From NCBI RefSeq assembly GCF_030253575.1, contig NC_080558.1:41669611-41733610 (forward strand): a DNA stretch of 64,000 nt, read 5' to 3'. The position numbers were made by a program, and so were the translations under genes. The DNA is from Rhododendron vialii (taxonomy: Eukaryota; Streptophyta; Magnoliopsida; Ericales; Ericaceae). The notes under the pieces were generated by a model. That model was not told the origin of the DNA. It made no database searches and was given only the letters and a program-made list of their open reading frames with translations. Shown here one piece after another: positions 1 to 12,288 of this stretch (within the stretch, counting starts at the first letter, position 1; every line of letters begins with the position of its first letter).

Positions 1-1250
1 ACCTGAAATGATTTCTCTTCAACTTGCCCTGCTTTTCCTGCCTTTTCGTATTCCTATTCTTCTCATACTCAGCAACCATGTCACTGAAGTCCTCTCGCAG
101 ACTATGCAACTTCTCCTCCTCCTACTCCTCCCTCACTTCCTCATACTTTGCAGGCAAAGCATCGTCCATTACTTCCAACTCTTCTGGTTGTAATGTGACA
201 TCAACCTCATCTGATTTCCGACACTTCAGCAAATAATTAACCCCTTTGCCAGCAGTCTTCTCTGGAGTGCCAGAGCCGCCAACGACGTATACATGAGGTG
301 TTCCAAGTACGGTCCCCAAAGCAATCCTTTCTTCCTTTTTCTCAAGTACTTGATAAGGATACTTATCTGGCTCCGTTCTTGGCCTCTCGCAAAGATCAAT
401 AACATCCGGTGTCTCAACACCAACAGATTGAATGTTGGCCTCTGATTCCTCTCCCCCGGTCTGTTCCTCTTCCTCGGTCAGCTCCACTTCTTCTTTTTCT
501 TCATCTTCTTCTTCCTCCAAATCACCCCAATGCTTGGTATTGCCGATTAATTCTTCCTCCTGGTTGTTCTGTTGTTGAACCCCAAAGACATCCCCGTATT
601 CACTGACAGGAGGTTTGCCCCAACCTCCGGGATGATAACCATAACTAGCTCCGGGAGGAATAGGAGCATTCACCCCAGGAATTTTCAAGTTTGGATAAGA
701 AGGTGGTGGACCATGTCTCTACTGATGAGCCACGGGGGAGGAGCGCTGCCTCGTGTCATACCACTTGCTTCTTTCAATAGCTGTGATATCTGCATCCCAG
801 GCTTCATCTCTCTCGTTAGCTCGACCTCAAACTCTTTCCCTTCGTAATAGCTATCACCGTGTGCTGTCAAATTCGGCTTTGGTTTGGGACTTGAAAAACG
901 CATCATGGCGAAAATCGATATCAGTTCTCCCCATCTTTGGATGCATCATCTTCTCACGTTGCTTCTGTTTAAGCTTCTCCTGTTTCTGAATGTAGCCCTC
1001 TCTGATTTTGCCAATCCCCGTAGCAGCAATAAAATCAGGAAGTTGAAAAGGCTGTTTCCCAAAATGGCGCTTCCCCTGCAAGTACTTTCTCTTATGACTC
1101 CAATGTCTTGGCACTGGTACAGAGTTATGATACGATTTGAAAAACACCAATAACTTAGGGTCGGCCGAAGTCACATCCCAAACATCTACCAAATCAGGCT
1201 TCAGTTCAGATACTTTCATTCGTCGATCAACCTTTTTCTTCTTATTATGA
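1..1250 (-). pseudogene. SF3B2: SF3B2 (SF3b145) pseudogene, copy 1, 5'-truncated, cut by window start
   Basis: Read on the minus strand this matches the C-terminal half of splicing factor 3B subunit 2, a U2 snRNP component that helps bind the branch site. Recognisable blocks are KLLVFFKSYHNSVPVPRHW (near 1150-1100), QPFQLPDFIAATGI (near 1050), YYEGKEFEVELTREMKPG (near 850-800), the proline-rich PPSYPNLKIPG segment, GYHPGGWGKPP, an acidic stretch, and a tail like EDFSDMVAEYEKN. It has no introns, begins in mid-protein, and is broken by frameshifts near 900 and 710 and by an in-frame TAG near 122, so it cannot make the factor. Lack of introns suggests a retrocopy. A second copy lies at 31429-32690 with different lesions. 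The extreme C-terminus runs to the window edge. Confidence 0.88.
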
Positions 1251-1789
1251 TTATATTATGTGAGAGGCCGCCGCCTTCAAATAGGAGGGCCATGGGCACA
1301 CTAAACTATTCCTTCTTTCAAGAATCCAGAGAGATTCCAAAAGAGGGATTACTCTCCCAACAGGTAAGAGACTAAATATAAAGGGGAAAAAATATTGACT
1401 TTTTGAAAGTTTTGTATATGAATCGGTGAAAACGAGAGGTTAACAGGAAAAGGTTGGCAACTGGGAGCAAAAAATAGAAATTATATCGAGTACAGTTCCC
1501 AAATCAAAAATAAAAAATAAAAATCGACGTTCTCAGGGTAGGGGATCGAGACACAAAATCCTTGCACGTGGAAGACAATCAACCCAGAATTGATCCAAAA
1601 GACAAGTTAAACATATGAAACGAGAGTGAGAGTGACATCGTACCAGAGATTTGGATGATAGAGAGGGATGGAGCTCGCGTAAGGAGATCAGAGAGAGAGA
1701 GAGGCGCCCCCGGGTTGTGTTGTGTGGGAAACGAGCGGGAGTAGAGCGGCTTCTAGGGGTTTTAATTTAGGAAGAAAGCAGTCAGAGGA
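1231..1789. repeat. Left part of duplicated flank shared with 32690-33535
   Basis: Non-coding sequence upstream of the SF3B2 pseudogene that closely matches the sequence upstream of the second copy. Shared landmarks are the block near 1258-1295 with GAGAGGCCGCCGCC, the TTGGCAACTGGGAGCAAAAA block at about 1454, and the short GA run near 1686-1702. The match shows that a genomic segment was duplicated, not only the retrocopy. The corresponding place in copy 2 carries a 336-bp inverted-repeat element that is absent here (empty site near 1452). Confidence 0.8.
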
Positions 1790-2390
1790 TGCTGGAAAAA
1801 TATGTTTACTAATTGTGATGAAAATCAATAATATGAGTACAATAAAATCGGAACTCAAAACTTGAAAATCGATGATAACAAAACGATGATCAATGCGAGT
1901 GTTTGTGTTTAACACTCTGTACTTAAAATAGATTTCGCCCCCGCTACGGTGCTCACGGTTTGAAAATCGATGATAACAAAACGATGATCAAGGCGAGTGT
2001 TTGTGTGTGACACTCTGTACTTAAAACAGATTTCGCCCCCGCTACGGTGCTCACGGTTTGTATTGGACGATTGTCTCCCAGCACTACTTAATCGAAATCC
2101 CCCCAAAGCAACACTTTAATTGGAGGGCCTGACGAACCATCTTGTATTTGTAACTCTCTCATATGAATGAACTTGAATGAAGGAAAAATCAACTTATAAA
2201 AATGATGAGGGAAATATTATTTATAAGCTAACTCATAACTCTACGAAAAGTCACCAAGAAGGCACATCTGTGCATGAAGGATGCGTCCATCCACAACAAA
2301 CACGTGCCAATGAAAAGATGCAACTCTAAAATAAATCAATTTCCATTCACACTTACAATAAAATATTATATCCTATAATATTTTTCAACA
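1790..2390. mobile_element. LTR 1 of degenerate LTR retroelement, with internal 98-bp tandem duplication
   Basis: Begins TGCTGGAAAAATATG and ends TATTTTTCAACA, a degenerate TG...CA pair, and is closely similar to 2417-2923. It is about 98 bp longer because the segment 1862-1959 is repeated at 1960-2057. The left flank GAGGA (1785-1789) corresponds to AAGGA (2924-2928) after the second LTR, a 4/5 match to a 5-bp target duplication. The orthologous site in the second segmental copy (near 33525) is empty. No coding capacity is present. Confidence 0.75.
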
Positions 2391-2416
2391 ATTGGGGGGC
2401 ATCTCCACCATAATAT
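2391..2416. other. 26-bp remnant between the two LTRs
   Basis: Only 26 bases separate the LTRs. They include a G6 run that could be a decayed polypurine tract. There is no recognisable primer-binding site, gag or pol. The arrangement looks like a drastically deleted element or a TRIM-like derivative. Confidence 0.55.
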
Positions 2417-2923
2417 TGTTGGAAAAATATGTTTACTAATTGTGATGAAAACCAATAATATGATTGCAATAAAATCGGAACTCAATACCTGGAAATCGAT
2501 GATAACAAAACGATGATCAAGGCGAGTGTTTGTATGTGACACTCTGTACTTAAGACAGATTTCGCCCCCGCTACGGTGCTCACGGTTTGCATTGGACGAC
2601 TATTTCCCAGCACTACTTAATCGAAATCCCCCCAAAGCAGCACTTCAATTGGAGGGCCTGACGAACCATCTTGTATTTGTAACTCTCTCATATGAATGAA
2701 CTTGAATGAAGGAAAAATCAACTTATAAAAATGATGAGGGAAATATTATTTATAGGCTAACTCGTAACTCTACGAAAAGTCACCAAGAAAAGAGGCACAT
2801 CTGTTCGTGAAGGACGCGTCCATCCACAACGAACACGTGCCAATGAAAAGATGCAACTCTAAAATAAATCAATTTCTATTCACACTTACAATAAAATATT
2901 ATATCCTATAATATTTTCCAACA
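2417..2923. mobile_element. LTR 2 of the same degenerate element
   Basis: 507 bp, starting TGTTGGAAAAATATG and ending TATTTTCCAACA, so the ends form a short inverted repeat typical of plant Ty1-copia LTRs. It carries a single copy of the 98-bp unit duplicated in LTR 1. Superfamily assignment is by end sequence only. Confidence 0.75.
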
Positions 2924-3450
2924 AAGGATTGATCGAGGAGAGTAGAGAGAGATGAGGAACCCGATTGAGTTTTGGAAAGATGTTGATCATGAGAGATTTC
3001 GGTTTCCTTAGGTAGCATCGATGATTACGAATATGAAACCCCCAATAAGTGCTTTGGTCTTTACGGATATGGAAACGCCCAATAAGAATTGAGTTTGAAA
3101 AATGGAGAGTCCTAAATGAAGATGGGTTGGAGTTTGGAAAGAGGTTGATCATGAGAGATTTCGCTTTCCTTAGTTTTGATGAAATATGGAAACCCCTAAT
3201 AAGTACTTTGGTCTTTACGAATATGGAATCCAAACTCCCAATGAAAATTGAGTCTTCAAACCAAATGAAGATGGATTGGAGGGCATGGATTCCCCAAAAT
3301 GGAGTTTTGGTGCTCAAATGGAGATGAGTTGGAGATGCTCTTAGTAGTATTGATGATTACGAATATGGAAACCCCCAATAAGTACTTTAGTTTTTAGTTC
3401 GAAGAAATATAAGAATAAGCGAACTCAATCAATGGCATGATCAAGGGGAA
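2924..3450. repeat. Right part of the duplicated segment, matching 33520-33740
   Basis: The sequence after the LTR element (GGAACCCGATTGAGTTTTGG and following) resumes the match to copy 2 near 33540. Inside it a roughly 100-bp phrase containing GATTACGAATATG and AAACCCCCAATAAG recurs several times (about 3022, 3060, 3190, 3355). No credible coding region was found. Confidence 0.6.
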
Positions 3451-4346
3451 AATATCCAAGAAAATATCCATCCCAATTCGGATAAAAAAAAATATTCATC
3501 CCAATAAGTCATCTCACGTAAATGAGGCTAACATATTTCATGATAAATGCTACAAATAATTTACCACGAAATTGAAAACTATTATAACTGTTTTAATTTC
3601 ATATGAAATTGAGTAAATTTCATGGTAAATGCTACAATGATCGACCAAACATAATTGACCAAACAAGTCGTAAGCAAAAAAGTCAACTTTGGATTCATGG
3701 TACAAAGACGACAAAAAAATCATGAATATTAATTTAATCGTCAATTCATGGTTTATTTCTGCAAATACATCATGAATACCCAAACAAGCCATGAAACAAA
3801 AAACAAATCAACAAATCAAAATGGGTCTCGGCGAAAAACGATCATAACTTGATGAAGAATTTTGTTTAACTGAAAAATAATGGGGCTTTCTGGGGTTCTT
3901 GAATAGAAAACCGATCATAACTTTTGATAAAGAATTTTGTTTCCTTTGTCAAATTTTGATTGAAGATGCCAAACTTGATGAAACCATACCAAACCAAATC
4001 GAGCCTTACATCCCAATCACTTAAGGTCGGCTACATGAATCCATTTCCTCCATTGAGCTCTGTCAAAGGCCACTTGTTCACACTTGATGAAAGGAGCGAC
4101 TAAAAGATCATGCACAATCAAAACAAAGTTGAACTTTACATGCAGATAAAAAAACAAAAAATGGAGGACAGATGGAGGATTCGAAATAGGTCTTGGAGAT
4201 GAAGGTTAGATGGAGGATTGCGACGGCGAGCAATGGAGGACAACGACGGTGAGGATGTATGGTGAGGGTGGTGTGAGGCCGACGACTGGGCGTCGGATGA
4301 ATGGCGGCCATGAATATTTGTAACAGGGAAGGCGTGAATTTGGATA
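3451..4346. other. Gene-free intergenic stretch
   Basis: AT-rich DNA with short direct repeats, for example around CATGGTAAATGCTACAA near 3540 and 3620. Open frames here are short, overlap one another and resemble no family I recognise. I see no RNA gene. Confidence 0.5.
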
Positions 4347-4349
4347 TTA

Positions 4350-4689
4350 GAGCATGTACACGAGACTAGCAAAATGTTACTTTTTAGCTATTTTACCTAT
4401 TTTGGACACCAAAACCACCTTGCATCAGCCTAGGTAAACTAATAGCTATTTTCCCTTTACAGAAGTACCGAGCAATGTTCAAGAGCTATTCACTAAAAAA
4501 TTACTTCCTCTCCTCCCTGCCACCTTTTCATTCTCTCTCCTTCTTTATATCTCCTTCTTTATATATTATTAGATAGATAGAGAGGATTATAGAGAGTATT
4601 GGTGTGGAGTAGAAAAAGATTTAAGTAGGTAAAATAAAAAAAGTGAAGTATTAAGTAGGTAAAATACCTCATGCTTGGTGTACATGCTC
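4350..4689. mobile_element. Tourist-like (PIF/Harbinger) MITE with TTA target duplication
   Basis: The ends are GAGCATGTACA at 4350 and its complement TGTACATGCTC ending at 4689. They are flanked on both sides by TTA (4347-4349 and 4690-4692), the usual PIF/Harbinger target. The TIR continues imperfectly inward (GCTATTTTACC against GGTAAAATACC). Non-coding, 340 bp. Confidence 0.75.
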
Positions 4690-4692
4690 TTA

Positions 4693-5782
4693 GGTAGATA
4701 TGAAAAAGTTTTTGTACCACTTGACAACATATCATGGGGTATGAGTCGTATGACCTCAACCCTTGACTCTTGAGGTAGTTGCACCCTTGCACCTAATAAT
4801 TTTCCCCTCCACAAAGCTCTGTTCTCCATGCCCCACTTTCCATCCTTCTCTTTTGAATCTGGCTTGTCAGCAATCCAAAACTAGACTGAAGAGGTGGTTC
4901 AATTGATCGCAATCGTCGGATAGTATTTTTAATGGTCCAGATTTATTATTAATTTATTACCGGTAATAAAAAACTTTTATCGGTAAAAGATTCAACAAAT
5001 CTGAACCATTAATTGTCAAAATGAACGATTCATATTGAACCGTACAACCTTATTTGCAGTTGACCGCAGAAAAGTCGAATCCCTTCTCTTTTGTGACTGA
5101 GGGAAGCGGGGGCTGTGGTGATCCAAGTCAGGGGTGTACTGACCCAAAACGGGGTAGTTTTGGTGTCCACTCCCTTTCCACCCTTTAATGCTTTTATGTC
5201 ATGATTAGTACCGGCACTTTAAATTTTTGTGAAACTTATTACGGATACTACAAAGATGATTTAAACCGTAAGTCATTCGTAAAAATTTTTTATGGGTTCC
5301 TAAAAAAAATTTGCTAATCCGATAACGCTAAAAATTGTTTAAGAACTAGTGCATGCCCGTGCCTGAAGGCACGGCTCGAATTTGGTATTCAACAAATTAT
5401 TCAGTTTTGTCCCTCTGACCTTTTGAAGGCCAAGACCCCATTAGCAAAATTCGAACTACACAACAACCCGTGCATACACAAATAAACGCTATCTAAAGCA
5501 CGACGCCACATCAACACGAAATCTTGTACCGTGCGTGCAATATATCAACTCTTACCCAACGAATCCAACTACGCAAAAAATAATAACCCAAGCATTTATA
5601 GAACGCCACATCTATTTCCGAAATAAAGTATTGTATTGCACCCCATTTCCCCACCCCATTTCCCCCCAAGCCTGAATGAACCCGTGCCTAAAGGCATGAC
5701 ACAATGTAACAGCGAGTTTGCAACTATTCTGAACTTCCCGATTTCACATTTGCTAGAAGTCTTTTCGGTGCTACCGCATAAT
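4693..5782. other. Gene-free intergenic stretch with degenerate repeats
   Basis: No coding region. A short inverted pair around TTACCGGTAATAAAAAAC (near 4955-4990) and the recurring phrase GCCCGTGCCTGAAGGCACG / CCCGTGCCTAAAGGCATG (near 5355 and 5680) suggest old transposon debris of unknown class. Confidence 0.4.
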
Positions 5783-7583
5783 CACTACTACAATAAACCA
5801 TAAAGATCACAGCTATTGGCCGTGATTGTAAGTTTTCTATCACACTCTTGCTACCGTGATGGATCTGGGTGTGATTGTAAGTCACTCTCTTTTATCACAG
5901 TTATAAACCGTGATTGAAAGAGAGAAACAATCACGGCCAAAAGGCGTGATCGTTTCTCTTTTATCACGGTTATAAGCCGTGATTGTTTCTTTTAGGCGAG
6001 ATCATTTCTCTTTCTGGGTGTGATTATATGTCACTTTAGATCACGGTCTATAACCGTGATTGAAAGTTCAAAATGATCACACCACCATAAACTGAGATGG
6101 AAAACCATTGCGTGTGATCTGTTCTTTGTATCTACTAGACCATCTTTTCTTGTCATTACCAAGTTTCGAACCCACGCACCCTTAGTTGATTTCCTAAACC
6201 CTTACCACTAAGCTAGCCAAGAACTTCTGTTACATTAGGAAAACAAAAATATTTATACTTACTTCCTAAAGTGAGAAAACTTTTTTTTCCCCTTAAAATT
6301 TGCTGAATTTTTTGAAATGCAATTAACATAATATTAAAATATATAAAAATACATATATAAACATTATTTAAAAAAATTTAAAAATATGAAAATAAATCTT
6401 TTGCTAATCAAAATTAGTTATTGGTCACCAAAAGATTTTCTTGGAGCGAAAATTTTGTTTTAGCTAATAAATTTAGTAGACAATATTATTTTTTGTTATA
6501 GTGTAAGCTTTGTATTTTTATGAAAATTATCACAACTTGCAGATTGTAACATTATAGACAAACTTTAGATTTTTTTTATTTTATAAACTAACCATTTCAC
6601 ATAGATTTGGTGTTTATATTGAATTTCAATTTCAATGGTGGCTTCTCAATTGGATTTTAATCCTTTTCAAATAAGGCTAAGCCATAATAATATAATTGCT
6701 TTTTTACCTAATGTGTCAAACGTATACTTGGAAGACATCCGAAATAACTAAATTTCACTACTACAATAAATCATAAACATCACGGCTCGCCCACATAAAA
6801 TCGGGCACTAGTGGAACAGTTCGCCCGTCATCGAAGAAACAACTGGGCACCGGTGGAACCCAGTTGTGGAATTTGCCTTCTCTCTCTATATCTTTTTGGA
6901 CGTGAAGATAAAGATGAAACGTGAAGATTTTTTGGGATGAGTGCAATTAGGGCTTATCTTCTTACCTTTTGTAAAAAAGAAAAAACGAACTTTTCAAAGT
7001 TCTTAAACTACATCGTTTTTCTCACATAATTTTTCAAAGTCTGCCTAAATGCGTATCAGCCCGCCTACGTGAAAATTCAGATTGCGAGCCTAAATAGGTA
7101 GGCTTTTTATCTCACCATAAGAGTGTGATCATTTATCTCATTTTTTTCCGAGCTAAAATTTTTTATCACGCTACAAGGGTGAGGTCATTTCTCTTTTATC
7201 TCGCCGCAAGAGTGTGATCATTTATTTCATTCTTTTCCGCTCTAAAATCTTTTATCACGCTACATGAGTGAGGTCTTTTCTCTTTTTTATCACGCCACAA
7301 GAGTGAGATCTTTTTTCTTTTATCTCGCCACAAAAGCGAAATCTTTTATCTCATTTTTTTCTACCCTAAAATCTTTTATCACGCCTCAAGGGTGAGGTTG
7401 TATTTCTTTTATCTCGCCACAAGAGCGAGATCTTTTATTTCGCGCTAAAACTCACTTTTTATCTCAGTTTTGGACTTAAACTGAGATAAAAAATTTAAGC
7501 ACTACTTTTTATCACGCTTTCACTGAAAACCGTGATCTTTATGAATCTTCTTAGTGTGACGCATATCTATTATTGTAGTAGTG
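5783..7583. mobile_element. Non-autonomous CACTA-type element with internal terminal copy
   Basis: Starts CACTACTACAATAAACC and ends TATTATTGTAGTAGTG. The AAT triplets at 5780-5782 and 7584-7586 form the 3-bp duplication expected for CACTA elements. A further copy of the terminus (CACTACTACAATAAATC) lies at 6756. The subterminal regions (5800-6110 and 7090-7540) are packed with a short motif pair, TATCACGG...CCGTGATTG and its CGCCACAAGAGTGAGATC variants, in both orientations. This is typical of CACTA subterminal binding-site arrays. No transposase reading frame is present. Confidence 0.72.
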
Positions 7584-10500
7584 AATAACCATGAATTTCA
7601 CGTGATGAAAACAACCTCTAGTAGTCAAACACCATGTGCAAGCGTGGAGCTATAATAAAATTAATTGAGCTAGTATGACAAATAGAAATGGAAGGTGAGT
7701 TTATAGATCTCCATTTAACTCAATGTGGAAGCATTCAAATTTCAGATAAAAGAGAATCCCACATCATCACAAAGTTCAATTGTTTATCACCCTATCAATA
7801 ATATTAGTTTGAGGGTGGTGGCCACCACCCTCAGAAACAAAAAGATCCATGTGAAGAAGCACACATTGATCATATAAATAGAAGACAAAAAGATCCATGT
7901 GGAGATAAAAAATGTATAAATACAAATGTATACCAAATGTATGTATTTTCATTAACCCAAATAACCCAACCATAACATTCAATCAAGGGAGCATGGTACC
8001 CCCACACTTTTAGCATTCGCCCAACAACTAATAAAACAAAGAGGAGTAATAAGAATAAAACAATCAGACCTACTGGTATATAAAAATCATCTTCATCTTC
8101 ATTCCCAATGAAAGCTTCCAGGAGGACACCTAGAGCATTTTTTTTTATAGCTTCACTTCAACCCCAGTCTTTGAAAGCCTTGTGCATGCATGTACCAAAA
8201 GCAAACGTGAATGTACTAATTCATTTTGGCTAATTAATTGCATGTGCCTTATCAAAATAGGCCGACCTGTTCAATATAGGGGAACCATCATACGCACTTG
8301 TCCAATCCAACAAATTCAACCTCATTCCTCCCTAGTCCTCCTTGACAATAAGTTTCATAAAGGTAAAAAAAAAAAAACTATTTATACTTGGCAATGACCA
8401 AGTAGATCTTTTGGTGCTTTGAGAGGTTCTTGAGCAATTGATAAAAATCTAAAGAAGCTTCATGAGCCACCATTCAAAACCATAAAACTATGGTAAAACA
8501 ATTCTGACCAGGCAAAAATTTGTTTAAATATCTATGTAATTGCCAACTCTTACAACAATTAATAGTAGATGATAAAAACAAAAAAAAATGCTACAAACTT
8601 TGAGTTAGAACACAAATGGCAATGACATTAAAACTATGTTGGAAACAAACTCAAACTATCACTCGTCGGTAGTCTCTAATCTGCCGGGTCCATCAAATTG
8701 TACACATCAAACCAAACAAATAGGATTTTTGCTACAATAAACCCAAGCAAACAAAATTGACACATAGGGTTTTTTGCTTATTACTTTGAATCAAACTCTC
8801 TTAGGAATACCCTACCTGTCAAAAAAATGAGAAAAGAGCAATCTTCATCAGCATCAAAAGCATGTACTACAATATATTTGATAACCCAAATAATCAATGA
8901 GTACTTTTTAAGTTTTTTCCATGATACAAAGGGGTTGCCTACTTCACATATATCCCAAAACTTTTTCCAAAGTAAAAAGAATGTTCTATTATTGAGATAA
9001 GATCCTACCAATTATGGGCGAAAAATGCATATCGAACAGAAAATTAAAGCAATTTCGCTACCAGAGCTTACTTTTTTTTCTTGGCCCAATGAAACCAGAG
9101 CTTGCTTACATTCTCACTTGATGAAACCTCTTCTACAGTAAGGAAAAAAAGTGTTACAGAAAACATGGAGAAAGGGAAGATGATGACCTTGAAACATGGT
9201 AAACCCATAAGTTACATTCTAATGGAATATCATGTACCATGATTTATCGGTAAACCCATAAGTTAAATGACCTGCATTAAGGAAAAAATAAAATGTTAGG
9301 AATTGAAATAATCCATACCCTGAACTTAGTGGACTACATACAAATTCAGTTTCTAAGGTTTACCTCTGACCCTTTCACAGCATCAATCTATAGCCACGAA
9401 CCATTCATTGATTCATCGATTGAAAGGATGGGGAGAAATGTTTGAAACAAAAGGGATAGGAGGAGGATAAGTAATATGGAGAGGAAGATATACGTCGATA
9501 AAAAGGGAACAAAATTAATACCTACAAATTAAACTTCAAAAAAAATATAAGAATTGGAATATTGGTAATACTTACAACACCGTCCGTCCTACAAATCGGA
9601 GTATTCGCAGAAAAATTCACTTGAAAATTTCGTATTACATGCCATCACTCCTATGAATCAGCAAAAAGAAAATAAAAAGAAAATTATTAGTAACTCTATA
9701 AACAAAGGAAAAACCATAGAAAGTGTAAACAACTTAATGCATAAAGGAGATCTTTTAATTTTTGGAGATTTGTTAGTAAAGAGTTTTGTTAGTAAAGAGT
9801 TTTCTTTATAAGCTCTTCCAATTTTTTTTCAAGGTGACAAGGTAATCACGGAAACAAAGGATTCCTTTTCGGTAATAAGGTAATCACATTAATTAATAAG
9901 CTCTTCCTAATTACCAAAAAGTCGTTTACCAAAAATCATGGAATCCTAATCACGGAATGCTTGGGGAAATCACCGAATCGTAATCACCAAAAATCACGGA
10001 ATGCTTTCCTTTTCAGTTTGGAAATCCTGCAAGTCATGGGGATTAAAATGTGGAATGTAAAACCATCATTACCAAAAATTCGTGTATGTAGGAAAAAATT
10101 AATGATTAAGATTTATGGAGTGAATTTATGTGGTTCCCACACGGTCATGAATTGTATTATAGATGATCATATCAAAATTTTCTTATTACGTACTCTTTCT
10201 ATAATGTAGATGCCCAAATCATGGAATCAATTATGGCATTTCTTTGGTCAATAAAATTTAAATTAAAACTTACTAGTATTTAGGTAGTCATAAAATTTAA
10301 AGGGAAATGATTTTGCCACTCCATTTTTTGTTAACGTCACTCCCCTGCAAGTGTATTTTTGCACAATTTTGGTGGAAGACCGCTCTGTTTTATAATATAG
10401 ATTTTTATTTCAAATTTTGGATGATTATAGCATTAGGATTAGTCACTAATTTCCGGAATATTATTAGTCAATAAAAGAAAGAGTTGAGATTAGGATTATG

Positions 10501-11429
10501 ATTAGTCAATAAAAGAAAGACATGATTGATTTAATTTCCGGAATATAGCATTAGGATTATGATTATACAATTTTGGCCGATTAAACAATCATGCCTTTCC
10601 TGAAAATTTGCTGATTATACAATTTGCATTAGGATTATACAATCATGCCTTTCCGGAATATCATTAGTTATAGATTACCATAATTAGTCACTAATTTTAT
10701 ATTAGGAAATATTCATTCGATCCGATGGGTACAAAGTTAATAGGAAGTATGATCGAACGGTTGTAGAGGGTGCTCTGTTTGTATGAGTCGACATTTTATA
10801 TTCATTTGATCTGATGGTTACAAAGTTAATAGGAAGTATGATCCGACGGCTGGAAGGGTGCTCATATTTGTATGAGTAGACAAAAGACTGCTCTATTTTA
10901 TAATATAGATATGTAGGGCAACCTACAAATTCTAAAACACCCTACAAATTCTGAAACTACCCTTGCCGAACCGAATCAGATTGTATGCACTCGTGTATAT
11001 CGCTGGTGATCTGTTGTGTAAAAGCCGAAGGGTGTATATATTGTTTATTGGACATTGCCTCTTAACTGCGGGTAAAGACCAATCATTTTTTTTCCGATTT
11101 CTCGTGGATACCTTTAAAATCACGTTCTGATCACATTGAGCTGCTCGGATAATCGAAATTCAATCAACAAAAGGGAGGTGCGGACCGAAATCAAGTCAGA
11201 GATCTCTGACATGATCCAGACTGTATATATATACGGGACGGTTCAAGGGACACCTAAAAAAACATCTAAATTTTGAAATGGCACCCGATATCTAACCGAT
11301 ACCGGTACGTACCGTACCAATTGAAAAATCGGTACTCTAATTGGTACGGTATTCAGAACCTTGTTTCAAATCCCTCCTTTTTCATGAAATCCACTAGTAA
11401 TGATTTCTTACGTTCGTGTCCAAAACTGA
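7584..11429. other. Gene-free intergenic stretch
   Basis: AT-rich sequence with only short, overlapping reading frames. Repeats are visible: a GTAATCACGGAA phrase recurring at about 9840-10000, a GGAATAT...CATTAGGATTA phrase repeated at 10440-10680, and a duplicated block around GATC(T)GATGG(T)TACAAAGTTAATAGGAAGTATG (10720 and 10808). Part of a palindromic repeat family lies at 11090-11265 and is listed separately. No gene or RNA gene was recognised. Confidence 0.45.
11090..11265. repeat. Partial member of palindromic repeat family
   Basis: Carries one arm of the family found complete at 26378-26723: CGATTTCTCGTGGATACC, AAATCACGTTCTGATCACATTGAG and GACGGTTCAAGGGACACC next to a short TA run. 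The opposite arm is missing or unrecognisable. Confidence 0.6.
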
Positions 11430-11431
11430 TA

Positions 11432-11933
11432 CTCCATCCGACCCTTTTTAAGAGTCCAGTATTTCATTTTGAGTTGTCTCTTAATAAGTGTCTCTTTTGT
11501 AAAGTTAAGGTATAAAAGTTGATAGATTTTCTATTTTGCCCCTAAAAATATATTTCATTTTGATAAATTAGTGAGAAAAAGTTTAATTATGATGTCTCCA
11601 TACAAGAAAAGTATGAAAAGTTATCATAACCATGGCTAGCTCTGGGCTAAGGCTCATGAGGCGCAAGCCTTAAGCCCCCCAAAAATGTTAAAAAATTTGG
11701 ACCTTAATTTATTTTTAGTACCTAATATATATGTGTTGGCCCAGTAAAAATGGAACGGAGGATAAAATAAAAAACTAGAATAAAATTAGAACGTTAAGTG
11801 ATAAGATATTAAAGGCCTCATTTTTTAAGATTGACTTAGGCCTCCAAAATCTCAGAGCCGACCCTAATCATAACTTTTAGATTTAGAGTGCAACTATGTA
11901 ACGATGATGTGTACATAAAAATGGACAGAGGGA
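11432..11933. mobile_element. Stowaway-type MITE split by a hAT element
   Basis: The left end CTCCATCCGACCC follows TA. The body matches the MITEs at 20640-20909 and 44200-44481 (AATAAGTGTC, GTAAAGTTA, TTTCATTTTGATAAATTAGTGAG). The right end GGACAGAGGGAA lies near 11933. The element is interrupted by 11631-11866 and is continuous once that insertion and one target duplication are removed. Confidence 0.65.
11631..11866. mobile_element. hAT-type MITE with 8-bp target duplication ATCATAAC
   Basis: Flanked by perfect direct repeats ATCATAAC (11623-11630 and 11867-11874). The ends are similar to the GGCCGGC(T)CTG hAT MITE type: GGCTAGCTCTGGGC on the left and CAGAGCCGACCCTA on the right. It contains no coding sequence and is inserted in the Stowaway element described at 11432-11933. 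Confidence 0.75.
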
Positions 11934-12288
11934 ATTTTTGGTTAAACGAGAGTTTGTTTTGTGTTTCTTTTCGTTTTTGAAAGTCCTTCAATTTCCAATG
12001 ATGCACGTAAAGATTGGTGGCATCACCCAACACATTCACTTTGTTGATTTTTGTTGTTGTAGAGGGTCGTGACTGCCCTAGTAATGGCGATCAACGGGTA
12101 CGTTTTTGTTATTCACACTAAGTAACAAGTTATTAGTCGGTGAAAATAATTTGACATGTGACAATAGCTTTGAAACAATTTGACATCTTTCAACAATTTT
12201 TCACTTACATACACACGTATAACCTATTGATTAGTGAAAACAATTAACGACTTGTCTAACAACAAGTTATTTTAACACCCCCTACCAT
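11934..12288. other. Gene-free stretch
   Basis: No gene seen. It holds short AT-rich direct repeats such as CAATTTGACAT (12148 and 12177). Confidence 0.4.
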
